From NCBI RefSeq assembly GCF_905220565.1, contig NC_059416.1:9920001-9984000 (forward strand): DNA of 64,000 bases, read 5' to 3'. Of this stretch, positions 41,544 to 52,860 are shown in pieces. A program made the translations under genes and the position numbers. The notes beneath the pieces were generated by a model that was not told where the DNA came from, did not search any database, and saw nothing but the letters and a program-made list of their open reading frames with translations. Each line of letters starts with the position of its first letter. The first letter of the stretch is position 1. Source of the stretch: Melitaea cinxia. Lineage: Eukaryota; Arthropoda; Insecta; Lepidoptera; Nymphalidae.

Positions 41544-41956
41544 TCGTTTATTTACCATTTGATATGGTTATAATCTTTTTCTTAGACTCGGAGTAGGCCT
41601 TTTTTGTGCCTATTTAGACAGGCGATCTGAAGGAGTAAACTCCAGTTGTGCATCGAAGGTGACACAAAAACTTTTTTATTTCTTTGTTTCTTTTAAAATT
41701 TTAATAGAAAAATAGTTTATAAGCAAAACCACAACTATATAACATTACTTAAATTAACAATGGCTTACAATATTTTTAAATGTAGTTTCTAGTGCATATT
41801 TCAATTTTCATTTGTTTTCTCATGTAACACTTTCTTAATTTATTGATGGTGTTAGCACCGGAACTAAGGAGTATGAGGTTAATACATATTCGCGTAATTT
41901 TTTTTTATTACAGTTTGGGTTTCTTGCCTTAGATAAAATACGTTTTTTTTAAATAA
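41544..41956. other. AT-rich spacer
   Basis: No feature. Confidence 0.35.
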
Positions 41957-42295
41957 CTAGCTGTGCCCGCGACTTCGTCCGTGTGGAATTTAACAAAACG
42001 TTATTGTTCAGTTCGCAGAGTTATAAAATAAATAAATTGAGTTACTCCTTATTACGTCAGCTATCGGCCAGTGAAAGTCCCTTCAAAATTGGTCCAGTCG
42101 TTTCAGAGATTAGTCGGAAAAAACAGAAAGACAGACAGACAGACAGACAGACAGATAGACAGACAAAAATGATAAAAAATGTCATTTATATGACATTATA
42201 TGTATATGTACCGTGTGTACATTCGTATGCATTTAGTAAAAAGCGGTTATCTTAATATTACAAACAGACACTTCAATTTAATTAATTTTTATATA
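41957..42295 (-). mobile_element. Helitron-like element, family H2
   Basis: In reverse: CTAGCTGTGCCCGCGACTTC, GTCCAGTCGTTTCAGAGATT, an (ACAG)n run at 42130-42166 and TAATATTACAAACAGACAC. Close to the 39.5-kb copy. Confidence 0.7.
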
Positions 42296-42359
42296 GATAT
42301 TACTAAAATTGTAACTATTCATTATACGAAGAAGCTTCAGGGTTTTTCGCATAATTCAA

Positions 42360-43478
42360 AATCAAAATAAAAAATAGCTTTATTCAAATAGGCTCCAAGA
42401 GCACTTTCGAATGGTCATTTTACAAATTAAAACTTTAAAAATAGACTATTATTTTTGTAAAAGTGAAGCTACCACCGATTCGGAATGTAGATTCTGCAGA
42501 GAAGAATCGGCAAGAAACTCCGGCAAATATATAAACTGTGTTTTAGTACAAAATTAGAAACATGTTGCATGAAATACAGCGTCACTAAGTCCACACATCT
42601 TTATCAACTATGTAATCCTGCACCGAGTAATAAGCTTTATCTATTAATTTTTTTTAATAAAAACTTTAAATTTATGTTGAGACAATTCCAAAATCGTTTG
42701 TGGTATTTTATTATACATGCGAATACCATGACCCAGAAAGGAAACATTTACTTTGCGCAGTCGGAAACTTGGTGTTACAATTTTGTTATTCCTTCTCGTG
42801 TTTACAATGCGATTATTACTATTTATTTCAAAACAATGAATATTTTGGTGGATATACATAATATTGTTATAAATATACTTTGACGCGATCGTAAGTATGT
42901 ACCTTTTGGAAAACATCCCGTAGGGAGACTCGAGCTCCAAGATCGTAAATGCCGCGAATAGCCCTTTTTTGCAAGATAAATATAGTCTCAATATCTGCAG
43001 CATTACCCCACAGTAACAGGCCGTAAGACATAACACTATGGAAATAGCTAAAATATATTAAGCGTGCAGTTGCAACGTCGGTCAGTTGTCGTACTTTTCT
43101 AACTGCGAATGCCGCGGAGCTGAGTCTACCATTCAAGGATGACAAATGGGAATTCCATTGAAGTTTTGAGCCCAAATGTATCCCTAAGAAAACTGTAGTA
43201 TCATTGACAACAAGCCTCTCGTTATTTATTATAAAATTATAATTTGGATGCTTAACATTAGGTAACGAAAACACAACGCACTTGGTTTTTTTGGCGTTCA
43301 AAACCAAGTTGTTTATTTTAAACCAATCTTGAATTCGCGACAAAGAAGCGTTCACATCATCATAATTTATTTTTTTCTTATCATCTTTAAATATTTGAGA
43401 AGTGTCATCTGCAAATAGCACTATATCACAAATATATTTAACATACAATGGCAGATCATTTATATATATTAAATATAA
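42360..43478 (-). pseudogene. Jockey-like LINE, C-terminal half of RT plus 3' UTR, two frameshifts
   Basis: Minus strand: LIYINDLPLYVKYICDIVLF then ADDTSQIFKDDKK, where FADD is the RT catalytic motif. It continues SRIQDWFKINNLVLNAKKTK, FLGIHLGSKLQWN, and ILQKRAIRGIYDL to about 42905. A frame change leads to YILTIASKYIYNNIMYI, FEINSNNRIVNTRRNNKI and GIRMYNKIPQTILELSQHKF. A second change at an A8 run (42644-42651) leads to LIDKAYYSVQDYIVDK and a stop at 42585. The 3' UTR includes GAAGAATCGGCAAGAAACTC and ends near AAATAGCTTTATTCAAATAG. The order is that of Jockey-clade RTs. It is 5'-truncated and inactive. Confidence 0.8.
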
Positions 43479-43624
43479 TTAATAGTTACAGTCATAACTT
43501 TTATACGATTTAAATAAAATTAACTGTAAAATAAAAAAATTACAACGTTCAATTTCTAAAATATAAAACCATCACACACACAACACAGATATCAGTAAAT
43601 TAATAATATCATTGCAAAGTCTTT
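43479..43624. other. AT-rich spacer
   Basis: No feature. Confidence 0.35.
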
Positions 43625-43918
43625 TAAAAACTAAGGTTATTAAACATGGTAGTGGAGGAACTATACTACCGCGCTTGGGTAAAAGGCAGTCCACTAGCAG
43701 GGCAGGGCTGGCTTTATCGCACCGAAGACGCTGCTGCCCGTTTTCAGCCTGTGTATTTTAAAGCCAGTAGTTGGATGGTTATCCCACCATCGGTTGGCTT
43801 TTTAAGTTAAACATGGTAGTGGAACTGTGTTATCCCTTAGTCGCCTCTTACGACACCCACAGGAAGAGAGGTGATGTCTATATTTTTTAATGCCGTAACC
43901 ACACAGCAGCTCTGCTAA
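43625..43918 (-). mobile_element. RTE-like LINE 3' segment, rearranged
   Basis: Plus strand carries ACCGAAGACGCTGCTGCCCG, TTGGATGGTTATCCCACCAT and TTAGTCGCCTCTTACGACAC, the reverse of the 29.9-kb segment. The phrase AAACATGGTAGTGGA occurs twice (43641 and 43806). Confidence 0.55.
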
Positions 43919-44717
43919 TATAATAATAGCATATATTTAGTTCGAATAAATATTAAACTTGGAACGTTACCTAAGCACGGTAGCGTACAACAAATGCCTT
44001 TGTTGCTGTTTCATTAAGTTAAAGTATCAAGGTAAGGGTATTTGTTTACAGTTCAACTATGTGTTCGATCGATCAAACTTTTGACTCTCATTTTGTCGTT
44101 TAGAGAGTCAATCTAATTTAAATCTATTTGGTATTTAAATTGAAAATGACTTTAGTGGTTTCTTTCTTTGTCAATGGCTAGATATCTGGAAGTGTAATTG
44201 CGCACAAATAAAGTTTATTATGATTAAGTGTGAGTTAGTTAATTTTGAGTAAATAATTTTTTTATGTCAATCGAAATACCAAAGTATACGTGAAATAAAT
44301 AATTTAAGAAGCCAGTGGAATAATATCCAAAATTATAAGAAAACGTAAGAAGAAAGCAAAAAATATATAATTCTAAATCTTACAAGGTTATCACATTAAA
44401 TATTTCTATGCATAACTTTCGTACAATATAAATTATTTTCTTGTATCTCAATTCAGAATTCTTTATTTTATTGCACAATACACTAGCTGTTTCTGATCTT
44501 GTGCAATATACCCAATACTTCCACAACACATCAGCGCTTCAAAGATATTCTGAGACTCAAGTGGTCATATATAAATACTTGCAGTTAATATTTGAGTTAT
44601 ACAATATGTAAATAAAACAGTAAATAATAATTATCAAACTAATAAATAGTTACTTGGAATAACATTTAAACATTAAGATATTATATAAAAATATTTCATT
44701 AAGGAAATAGCAGGATC
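43919..44717. other. AT-rich spacer
   Basis: No feature. Confidence 0.4.
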
Positions 44718-44925
44718 TTATATATAAAATTCTCGTGTCACAATGTTAGTTCCCATAGTTCTCCGAAATGGCTGGAACAATTTGTATGAAATTTTGGGTG
44801 CATATCGGGTAGGTCTGAGAATCGGTCAACATCTATTTTTCATACCATGAAGTTAAAAGGCGGGAGGGGGGGGGGGGGTTGGTTTAAGGGGGCTTATAAG
44901 GCGTTTGCGGGATCAGCTAGTATTT
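44718..44925 (+). mobile_element. Helitron-like element, family H1, with G13 run
   Basis: Starts TCTCGTGTCACAATGTTAGT and ends GCGTTTGCGGGATCAGCTAG. A G13 homopolymer lies at 44866-44878 at the place where other copies have a shorter C/G-rich phrase. Confidence 0.6.
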
Positions 44926-44937
44926 TGTATAAAATTT

Positions 44938-45180
44938 CGAACAGTCCGGCTGGGGATGTACCTTAACCTTACAGAAGATCACAGCAAAATAATACTGCTC
45001 TCAAATAATGATCCTGTGGTCCGTACAGTGATCGAAGCTTCTGGAGAGCGTCGGGGGTAGGCTCGGCTACGTGCATGCAATGATTTTGATATTGCTGGGT
45101 CGATAAGCTACAGTATCCATTTATAATCAACTGGACCGTACACTTTCTTGCCACCATCGTAGTGTAAAAAAAACAACATA
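44938..45180 (+). mobile_element. A-tailed retroposon S1, diverged
   Basis: CAGTCCGGCTGGGGATGTAC, ACAGAAGATCACAGCAAAAT and an A8 tract at its end (GTGTAAAAAAAACAAC). The 44969-45190 frame is incidental. Confidence 0.65.
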
Positions 45181-45236
45181 GCAACTGCAACCTTGTTTAA
45201 GTAAATTGTAGGATAATTGTGATTACTATTTATTTG

Positions 45237-45485
45237 ACTAGCCCGTTGGCGCAGTTTGTAGTGGCCCTGCTTTCTGTTCTGCGGGTTGCGGGTTCGATTC
45301 CCGCCTGTGTCTGGGAGTAATATAATATTTGTATTTATATATGTATTCTTTCTATGCATGTTTATCAAAAAAAAAATAGTTATAACAGTCGGCTGTTACC
45401 TGTAACAAAAGCATTAAGTTGCTTACCATAGGAACAGACGACCGTGTGTTATATGATATTTATTTATTTCTTTCTTTATTTTCAA
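45237..45485 (+). mobile_element. tRNA-headed SINE, family S3, best copy
   Basis: The head has a clear A-box region (GTTGGCGCAGTTTGTAGTGG) and B box (GGGTTCGATTCCCGCC). It is followed by CTGGGAGTAATATAATATTT, an A9 tract, then AACAGTCGGCTGTTACCTGT and GGAACAGACGACCGTGTGTT. The pol III promoter is apparently intact. Confidence 0.75.
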
Positions 45486-45969
45486 CAAAAGGGTGATTTT
45501 TGGTTGTAGCAATGTGAAGAATGGCTTCTGCGATCATGTAAGCCATTTACTATCTGTAGTCCTACCTAAGCATAAGCTGTATTACAGTAAAAAAATGTCA
45601 TAAAACTGTGCCAAATACCAAGTCGGTGTGCAAACTCATATACTCTATAAAACCAAAATATTAAAAGAGTAAATTACCTTCTTTACGTTGAAGCTTGTGG
45701 CTTTAATATCTTAAACGTAAGGTAGATGTTGACTAGGTGGACTTAGCTTTTAAATAACGATTAACTTTATATAGAGAGTATTTGTTAAATTAGCTAATGT
45801 TGCTTATGGATAATGCAGATTTGTGAAAGGTAAAACGTAGCACAATATATTACTAAGTATATTTAGCTGTGTTAATTCCTACACATTTCGTGTTTCATAC
45901 AGATATTACAATGTAATTTTACAAATATAGCCAAATAATGAATTGACTGCGATGAACCTTTGTATATAG
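45486..45969. other. AT-rich spacer upstream of candidate exon D
   Basis: No repeat recognised. It ends in ACCTTTGTATATAG, a weak acceptor. Confidence 0.35.
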
Positions 45970-46051
45970 ACGACAGTTAATTCCTCGATTATCATAGAGT
46001 CAGGAATCTCCTTCCTACGACCACAGTACCCACACACCACCACAGTAGGAC
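45970..46051 (+). CDS. Candidate internal exon D of an unrecognised plus-strand gene
   Basis: The 82 nt between an AG (45968-45969) and a perfect GTAAGTAT donor (46052) are open only in phase 0: TTVNSSIIIESGISF then LRPQYPHTTTVG, with one leftover C. This C plus the AA that starts exon B makes CAA (Gln), so D to B to C reads through without a stop. Composition is distinctly less AT-rich than the flanks. The acceptor is weak. No family is recognised. Confidence 0.4.
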
Positions 46052-46249
46052 GTAAGTATCGCAGACTATAATTAGTTAACTATACTCGTAAACATATAAG
46101 TTTTACCAGTTGATAAAAATTGAATACTTCATTTATGATCATAATAATGTAATTGTTAATCGATTTATTATTCTAGAGAATATTAAATTCTGGAAAATAA
46201 TAGATTACATTCATTTTCCAGAATAATTATGCTTAGAGGCAGTCAGTCA
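46052..46249. other. Spacer with a small fold-back
   Basis: TTCTGGAAAATAATAGATTA and ATTCATTTTCCAGAATAATT near 46190-46228 form an imperfect hairpin. No gene. Confidence 0.4.
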
Positions 46250-46655
46250 GTCAGTTCAGCCTATTGCAGTCCATTGCTGGACATAGGCCTCCCCAAGTTC
46301 GCGCCAGACATCTCAGTTTTCCGCAATCCTCATCCAGCCTACACCGGCAATCTTACGTAGATTGTCGTCCACACTGCGTTTGCCAAGACGCAGTCTCCAC
46401 TCCAGGACCCGTCTACTCCAACAGCCAACGGTCCTGCGACACGGATGACCAGCCCACTGCGACTTCAACTTGCTAACTCTGTGGGCTATGTCGGTTACTT
46501 TCGTTCTCTCGCGGATAGTCTCATTTCTAATCCTACCTTTGAGAGAAACCCCAAGCATAGCCCGTTCCATTGCACGTTGAGCGACTCTAAACTTGTGGAC
46601 CCGCCCCTTCGTCAATGTCCACGTCTCGGCTCGGTATGTTAACACAGGCAATGCA
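46250..46655 (-). pseudogene. RTE-like LINE, C-terminal coding end with 3' motif
   Basis: A 112-codon minus frame (46651-46313) reads PVLTYRAETWTLTKGRVHKF, then RVAQRAMERAMLGVSLKGRI, IRERTKVTDIAHRVSKLKSQ, WAGHPCRRTVGCWSRRVLEW and KIAGVGWMRIAEN. This is the well-known C-terminal signature of insect RTE-type RT proteins. The 3' motif GGCCTATGTCCAGCAATGGA follows directly (46262-46292), which ties the stray 3' fragments elsewhere in the window to this element type. It is 5'-truncated, and the usual R-GRP-RW-DD segment is shortened. Confidence 0.8.
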
Positions 46656-46980
46656 GGTGTTCGAAGAATTCGTCTTCAAGCATTGCGGAATCTTCGAAGT
46701 GAATATAAAAAATGAAATGTTATTATAATTATTTATATTATTTAATATATTATATTTAATTATTTAAAAATTAGTTTTATTGTTTTTGGGCGTTAATTTG
46801 GAAATGTCTTTAATAAATATATATAAAGTACTTATATAATAAAAAGATCTCAAAATAGCAAAATTTCGATGAGTTAAAAGTGTGTCCAAAAACTCTAAGG
46901 AATAGTTGCATATTCTTCGGTCTTCCAAGCAAAGACGATTGTGTTCACGAAAAACACAGTTTTTGTTTAACTCATTTCAG
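46656..46980. other. AT-rich spacer, possible intron
   Basis: The last 100 bp are less AT-rich and end in GTTTTTGTTTAACTCATTTCAG, a good acceptor. Confidence 0.35.
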
Positions 46981-47049
46981 AATACTCACTAAAACCCAAC
47001 GGTGCCCTCGTCGTCATAGCGGGACCATTCAACACATTCCTAGCACAAG
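46981..47049 (+). CDS. Candidate internal exon B of an unrecognised plus-strand gene
   Basis: The 69-nt segment lies between a strong acceptor (ACTCATTTCAG) and a GTACGC donor. Read after AA it gives YSLKPNGALVVIAGPFN then TFLAQ, with one leftover G. It is symmetric (phase 1 to 1). Third positions are largely C or G, unlike anything nearby. The leftover G with CG of exon C makes GCG (Ala). A second phase is also open (ILTKTQRCPRRHSG), so the frame is not proven. It could belong to an alternatively spliced 3' end. No family is recognised. Confidence 0.45.
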
Positions 47050-47688
47050 GTACGCTAAATCTCGTAATCTAGAGCTTTAACCGTCACTAATAAATATAAT
47101 GTTACACGTCTGTTTATTTTATTCTAACAGTTCGACGTCTGTCGAGAAGTCTTTACAGTTTAAAAATTGATCCCACGATAAATTTGAAGTAGAATTTAAG
47201 ATATTTTCACACGACGGAGTTTATTTAGTGTTTATAAAAACTAGTTTTCGTCTGGGTTTCCAGCTTATAAATTTCGCTTCTATACATTTATATTTGTTGT
47301 AATAAAATCATGGTTAGGTCAATTTTGCCCTAGACCACACTTAAACATTTTAAATCCCCGTTATTACCATTAAAATTTCCTATTTTTAGAAAATGCAAAA
47401 TTTATTAAACTTCAATTAATAGATCCTATAATGGGTAGAAGCCTATGAATAGTATTGGGACATATTGAATTTACTTCCGAAAATTAAATAAACTTAGTTA
47501 AAAAACTTTTGTCAATCGTCAAACTTTTGTTACTTGAAAGTATTAATTTTGAGTATAAGTTATCTTCACAATTACCTAAATTCTGTGTACAGGCGTTCAC
47601 AGAATTGGCGCGATTATAATGAGTTTAATACTTTACTTTTGTATTAAATGTTACGGTTTACATATTTTCGTTATTTTTAACCGACTTC
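47050..47688. other. AT-rich spacer
   Basis: No feature. Confidence 0.4.
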
Positions 47689-48275
47689 CAAAAAAGGAGG
47701 AGGTTCTCAATTCGACTGTATTTTTTTTATGTATGTTACATCAGAACTTTTTACCGGGTGGACCGATTTAGACAATTTTTTTTAATCGAAAGCTGGTGTA
47801 TGTCAATTGGTCCCATTTAAATTTATTTGGGATCCAACAACTACTTTTCGAGTTATATCTAATAATGCGTTTTTAATTGACGCTTTTTTCGTCGACCTAC
47901 GTTGTATTATACCGCATAACTTTCTACGGGATGTACCGATTTTGATAATTCTTTTTTTTTTGGAAAGGGAATATCCCTAGTTTAGTACCATGATAAGGAA
48001 ACTAGGATCTGATGATGAAATCCCAGAGAAATCAAGGGAAACTCTCGAAAGTCCGCAATAACTTTATACTGGGTGTACCGATTTTGATAATTTTTAATTT
48101 AATCAAAAGCTGATGTTTATCATGTGGTCACATTTAAATTTTATCGAGATCTGATAACTGATTTTTGAGTAATCTTTGATAACGCGTAGTTGCTTGACTA
48201 TTTTTTTGTCGATCTACGTTGTATTACTTGTCGATGTAATTGAAGTCGGTTTTTTTTCGTTTGTCTGCAAACACA
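47689..48275 (+). mobile_element. T1 element, full-length copy
   Basis: Inverted ends AACCGACTTC (47689-47698) and GAAGTCGGTT (48242-48251), then hairpin GTTTGT-CT-GCAAAC. Closely similar to the 22.8-kb copy over the whole length. Confidence 0.75.
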
Positions 48276-49387
48276 ATTATTTTTTTCTACCTTTATAAAC
48301 TCTGTATCAAGTCTCAAACTAACAAATTGAACCTTGATAATCCTAAACCTTTGCAAAACTATGGATTTTATAATATGTCTATTACACTGACTCGTTAAAG
48401 TGTAAATAAGATCTTGAATTTTTTATTTTAATATTGTACGTAAGCGTACAGCAACTTCCAACGCGTGGGTGTTACACTACTGCATAATAATTATTTCCTC
48501 AGAAAACTTATTAAAGTTTATTTTCATAATAAGGTTACTTTATATTACTTACTACCCACAGCATCTTTTGCGATTGCAAATTTTCATTTACCGTATAAAA
48601 AGATGTAGGTTTGCACACATATTAAGAATCGTTCGTTCAAAAGATTCTGTATAAACCAAAATTTTTCGAATATTTACCGGATAATCTTTAAAATACTAGA
48701 ATATGATCAATGATTGATAAATCAAAGGTATTACTAAAATAGGTTAATATTTTAGAGATATTAATACTAAAAGAAAAGAATGACTGAAATCGGATTACGC
48801 GCTTATGAATTGTAAGCGAGGATACATTTTAATTTGCGTCCTCTCTCTCAAGGGAAATGTACTGAATTTAGGGATGAAATGTACCTACCTAATTCCCTAT
48901 TTTTTAATAAATATAAATATCTTTAATTTAAATGCAGGCAAATGATTATTTACAAATACGCCCATTTCAAATATATACAAACAAGGAAAAGAAAAAAACA
49001 AGAAACACGAATTGATTGAATGAGTGGTATGCAGCTGTCTGCAATATAAGTCCCACATAGTGATCTTAGACTTAAAGACTCTATCTGCGTCTGATAATTG
49101 CTTTTTAGTATGAACTCGTATCGCGCCAAATTTTATTTCAACGGTAATATTGATGTTATGTGTGGTTAAGACATACACAGAAAGGTAGGTAAATTAAAAT
49201 TAGTTCATACAGAACTGATTTAAGGATTTTCGCTACACTATCGATTATAGGATTTATAAATATTATTTTAATATTTTCAATGTACAGAAATGGACTTGTT
49301 ACAGTTTAATTATCAGCGTCAATAATTATTAAATATAATTCTTTAAGCAAAGTTCGACGATATTGATATACTTATAATAAGGGATAA
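48276..49387. other. AT-rich DNA, no gene recognised
   Basis: The frame at 48897-49178 minus has no domain-like features. No shared repeat found. Confidence 0.4.
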
Positions 49388-49628
49388 GCAGCAGGAGACA
49401 TCATGCTCACAATTTGAGACAGCCCAGCTAGAGAAAAATCTTAACCTTACACAGGATCACAGCCAAATAATAGGTAAAGTTAAGTTCCAGTGGAAAGTGC
49501 GAATGGGTAGGGTTCGCAATGCACTTTTTACGTTTCTGAAGTCGCAGGCGACTATAAAGTACAGGATTAATATACTATCAGGTGTAACGTAAGCTTGTTT
49601 GCCAACCTAGTACAGAAAGAAAAATTGT
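49388..49628 (+). mobile_element. A-tailed retroposon S1, old copy
   Basis: GCAGCAGGAGACATCATGCT, CTTACACAGGATCACAGCCA and TTTGCCAACCTAGTACAGAA in S1 order, heavily mutated. Confidence 0.6.
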
Positions 49629-50751
49629 GATCTCTTTTATGGTTTTTGTTTGTCAAATTAGAAAAACAAATTCGAAATAATTGACAGACGTCTGGTGTGA
49701 GAAATAATATATACATTTAATTACTTTTTGGTGAGATGCTTTTGCCAAAAATCAGACGGCGTTTATAATTTTTACAAATAGTATTTCGACATTTAGTAAT
49801 TCATAATTTAATAATGATTTGATATTTGTAGATGAATGAGCACGTCGCGAGATGTGTCCAAACAGGTGTTGGCTGATGGGGATAGGGCTTTGACCTCGTC
49901 GGCTGTTACTAATTGTCATTCGTTTTGCTTATAATAACAAACATTAGTAATAAGTGACACATCTTAACACAGATGCAAAATCCACTTTATTTGAAAGTAT
50001 CGGTTCGGATAATCTACCAGAGTCGGTGTTGAGTAGTTCTTTTTTTAAATATTATTTTTATTTAAAGTATAAGTAGAATCGACATACGGAAAAATATTGA
50101 TTAGATATAATATTTCTTATATTTAATCAAATATTTATTTTTTATTTTTTACTTTTGAGTATGTTTTTCTTTAATACATTTGTATTAGGTATTTACACTT
50201 CTAAATAATGTAATAAAACAAATGCAATCCTTTTAGAAAAAAAAAAAACAATAAAAAAATAATTCTTTCTTACTTCGAAATTACTATTGCATTTTGTCGT
50301 TCATTGAAACAAACAATAGTTACTGTTTACAAACCTTTGAACCAAGCGATGTCAGTCAGTTCATTTTGGACAAAGAGTTGAAATTGCAATTTAGCGCTGT
50401 AAAGAGGTGCTTTGCTAGCTGTGTCAATGTTCACGTAATAATTGCAATTGTATGGTTTAATACTTGCAATAAAATTGAATTTACATTATACGCCATCAGG
50501 GTGGGTGTTAAATACGACCGAAAAGAGAATCAACATGCAATAATTTAACACAGATAAATACAGTAACTGATATGTTTTGATAATTGACAGTTTTTTTTAA
50601 AGAGTAAGCGGAAAGCGGAAGTTCTCTACATTCTTACAATAGTGCGAATCGGTGGTGGCACAACATTAATCATAATTAATTTAGTAATGTCTTATATAAT
50701 TTTTTAAATGACAATTTAGTAGTGGTTTTGGAGCTAATTGAATAGCACACA
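49629..50751. other. AT-rich DNA, no gene recognised
   Basis: An 84-codon plus frame (50294-50548) reads QTFEPSDVSQFILDKELKLQ and has fairly balanced composition, but no splice or start evidence was found. Confidence 0.3.
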
Positions 50752-50866
50752 TACATGAGCCTATCGCAGTCCACTGCTGGACATAGGCCTCCACAAGTTC
50801 GCGCCAAAAATGGCGTGAGTTCATGTGTTTTGTCCATAGTCACCACGCTGGGTAGGCGGGTTAACT
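50752..50866 (-). mobile_element. RTE-like LINE 3' fragment cut by S1
   Basis: AGTCCACTGCTGGACATAGG to ACCACGCTGGGTAGGCGGGT; the rest is displaced by the S1 insertion that begins at once. Confidence 0.6.
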
Positions 50867-51142
50867 TAGGTAGGGCACAGCAGGAATTTTCTGCTCAAAA
50901 TATGGAGCAGCCCGACTGGGGTAGTACCTCGATCTTCTGATCACAGCAAAATAATACTGTTTTCAAGCAGTATTGTGTTCCTGTTGGTGAGTAAGGTGAC
51001 CAGAGCTCCTGGGGGGATTGGGGATTGGGTCGGCAACGCGCTTGCGATGCTTCTGGTGTTGCAGGTGTCTATAAGCTACGGTAATCTCTTACCATCAGGT
51101 GAGCCGTACGCTTGTTTGCCGACCTAGAGACATAAAAAAAAA
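50867..51142 (+). mobile_element. A-tailed retroposon S1, young copy
   Basis: TTAGGTAGGGCACAGCAGGA to GCCGACCTAGAGACAT plus A10. Nearly the same sequence as the 35.3- and 59.5-kb copies, with a short deletion after CTCGATCTT. Confidence 0.8.
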
Positions 51143-51911
51143 ATCTGTCGACATCTTTGCATACTGGCCTTCCACTCCGACGTTGCACATGTGGATACTA
51201 CACGGTTTTAACTGTTCTGCTTTTTCCAGTAAGTAATATAGTAAGCTTTAGGTACTAGGAAAAGAATTTTCAAAATCGATCCAGTGAGTTTTTAGTTTAT
51301 CTATGAAAAATATTCAAAAATCCAAAATATCAAATCCTTTTTTTTATTGTATATATGTTGTATATATAAACATTTTCTTTACTTTTTTGTAACAAATCAT
51401 TCTCACTTATAGTCCTTAGTTTGGTTAGGATGAATCACTAATCTACAAGCTACTCGTATAAGCTAGTAGTTTATTACATACATTTTTTAAATAATTGTAA
51501 AATATAACAAATAAACGAATTCATCAAATCTCATACCTTAGAATTTCTCCAAAGATGAACATTTTAGCTAGATGTTTTCCTTAACCGATGAGTACGCTAT
51601 GAATTTTAAGCAAACGCACTTGAAAACTCAACAATATCTTTTTATCTGTTTTGTCTACAAACTTACCAGCGGTTTGTTAGATTTGTTGACGTTTATGTAC
51701 ACTGTGATGCGCCAAATAGTCATAGTAGGATGTTTTATAGCCTAAACTTCCTCAATAAACAGGTTTTAGGCGAGTAAGGATTCAAAGATCTACCAACACC
51801 AAGCTCTATAATATCTATATAAGCACAAAACTCGAATACGGCTTGACCTATTCGAATGACTTGTCTTGTAGTTTTCTAATAAAAAAATTAAAGAAATATA
51901 GCAGAAATAAT
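51143..51911. other. AT-rich spacer
   Basis: Near 51825, AGCACAAAACTCGAATACGG CTTGACC resembles a Helitron-like body. No gene. Confidence 0.35.
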
Positions 51912-52128
51912 CTAATATATAAAATTCTTGTGTCGCGGTGTTTGTAGTTAAACTCCTCCGAAACGGCTTGACCGATTGTCATGAAATTTTGTGTGCATAT
52001 TGGGTAGGTCTGAGAATTGAACAATATCTATTTTTCATACCCCGAAATTATAAGGGGGGGGGGGGGGGTTTAAGGGTGTTCATAACATATATGGCAAAAC
52101 AACGTTTGCGGGGTCAGCTAGTTATATA
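51912..52128 (+). mobile_element. Helitron-like element, family H1, with G15 run
   Basis: Starts TTCTTGTGTCGCGGTGTTTG and ends ACGTTTGCGGGGTCAGCTAG. G15 lies at 52054-52068, the same place as the G13 in the 44.7-kb copy. Confidence 0.65.
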
Positions 52129-52645
52129 TATAAAGACAACTTCTGCCGGGCTAGATAGTACTTTTGTAAAAGTGTTTTGATTTGAAAATATATTACGGAA
52201 TTTCATACCTAAAAAGGAATAAAAAAAAAAGCGAAAATGTTTATCAAACTTTACAGGATAACTCACAAAGCCGATTTGTGTAATAACAGAGCTGATTTGT
52301 TTGTACCTAAAAGACTTAAAATAAATTGCTTCTTCTATTTTAATAAATAATAAGAGTTTGTATGTTTGTTTTATTATGCTTATAATAATAAAATTAGATT
52401 CAGTTTGTAAAACCATTATACGCGAGTCTCCATGACAAATATACTATGTATATACTTTTGTACGTATAATAAATTGTTAAATAAATAAATAAAAATAGGC
52501 GAATTCGATCTTAAAAATAATTTTGGTGCCATAATAATTTCATGTACCTACAACATTGTCTCATCTCTCAAACAACAAACCATAATAAAAATTATATGTT
52601 ACATATAAGGATTTACCTCCTATATTTCTATGACTTCTTTTATAT
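52129..52645. other. AT-rich spacer
   Basis: The 100-codon minus frame at 52114-52416 lacks protein-like composition. Confidence 0.4.
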
Positions 52646-52860
52646 ACGACCCGCGTGGCAAACTCGTATACAGCCAACCTAGTAAGCGGTTACCGTAGCC
52701 TATACACGCATGCAACATCAGAAGCATTGCTAGCGCGTTGCTGCACCCTACCCATGACTTTCCCTAGGAGCTCTGGTTACCTTACTCACCACAGGATTAC
52801 AACACTATTTTAGAGCAGTATTATTTAGCTGAGACCATCTGTAAGGTTGAGGTAAGTTAG
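52646..52860 (-). mobile_element. A-tailed retroposon S1, diverged
   Basis: GCGGTTACCGTAGCCTATAC, CTAGGAGCTCTGGTTACCTT and TATTATTTAGCTGAGACCAT in reverse S1 order. Confidence 0.65.

Noticed and set aside
45240..45312. tRNA gene at the S3 head (and similar S2 heads at 17.1, 54.2 and 56.9 kb)
   Set aside because: Boxes A and B are present but no complete cloverleaf with paired acceptor ends is seen, and the sequence continues into a SINE body.
46880..47080. 66-codon plus ORF reading IFFGLPSKDDCVHEKHSF
   Set aside because: No start context or family recognised. It overlaps exon B in another phase, and the strong splice acceptor inside it argues against continuous translation.
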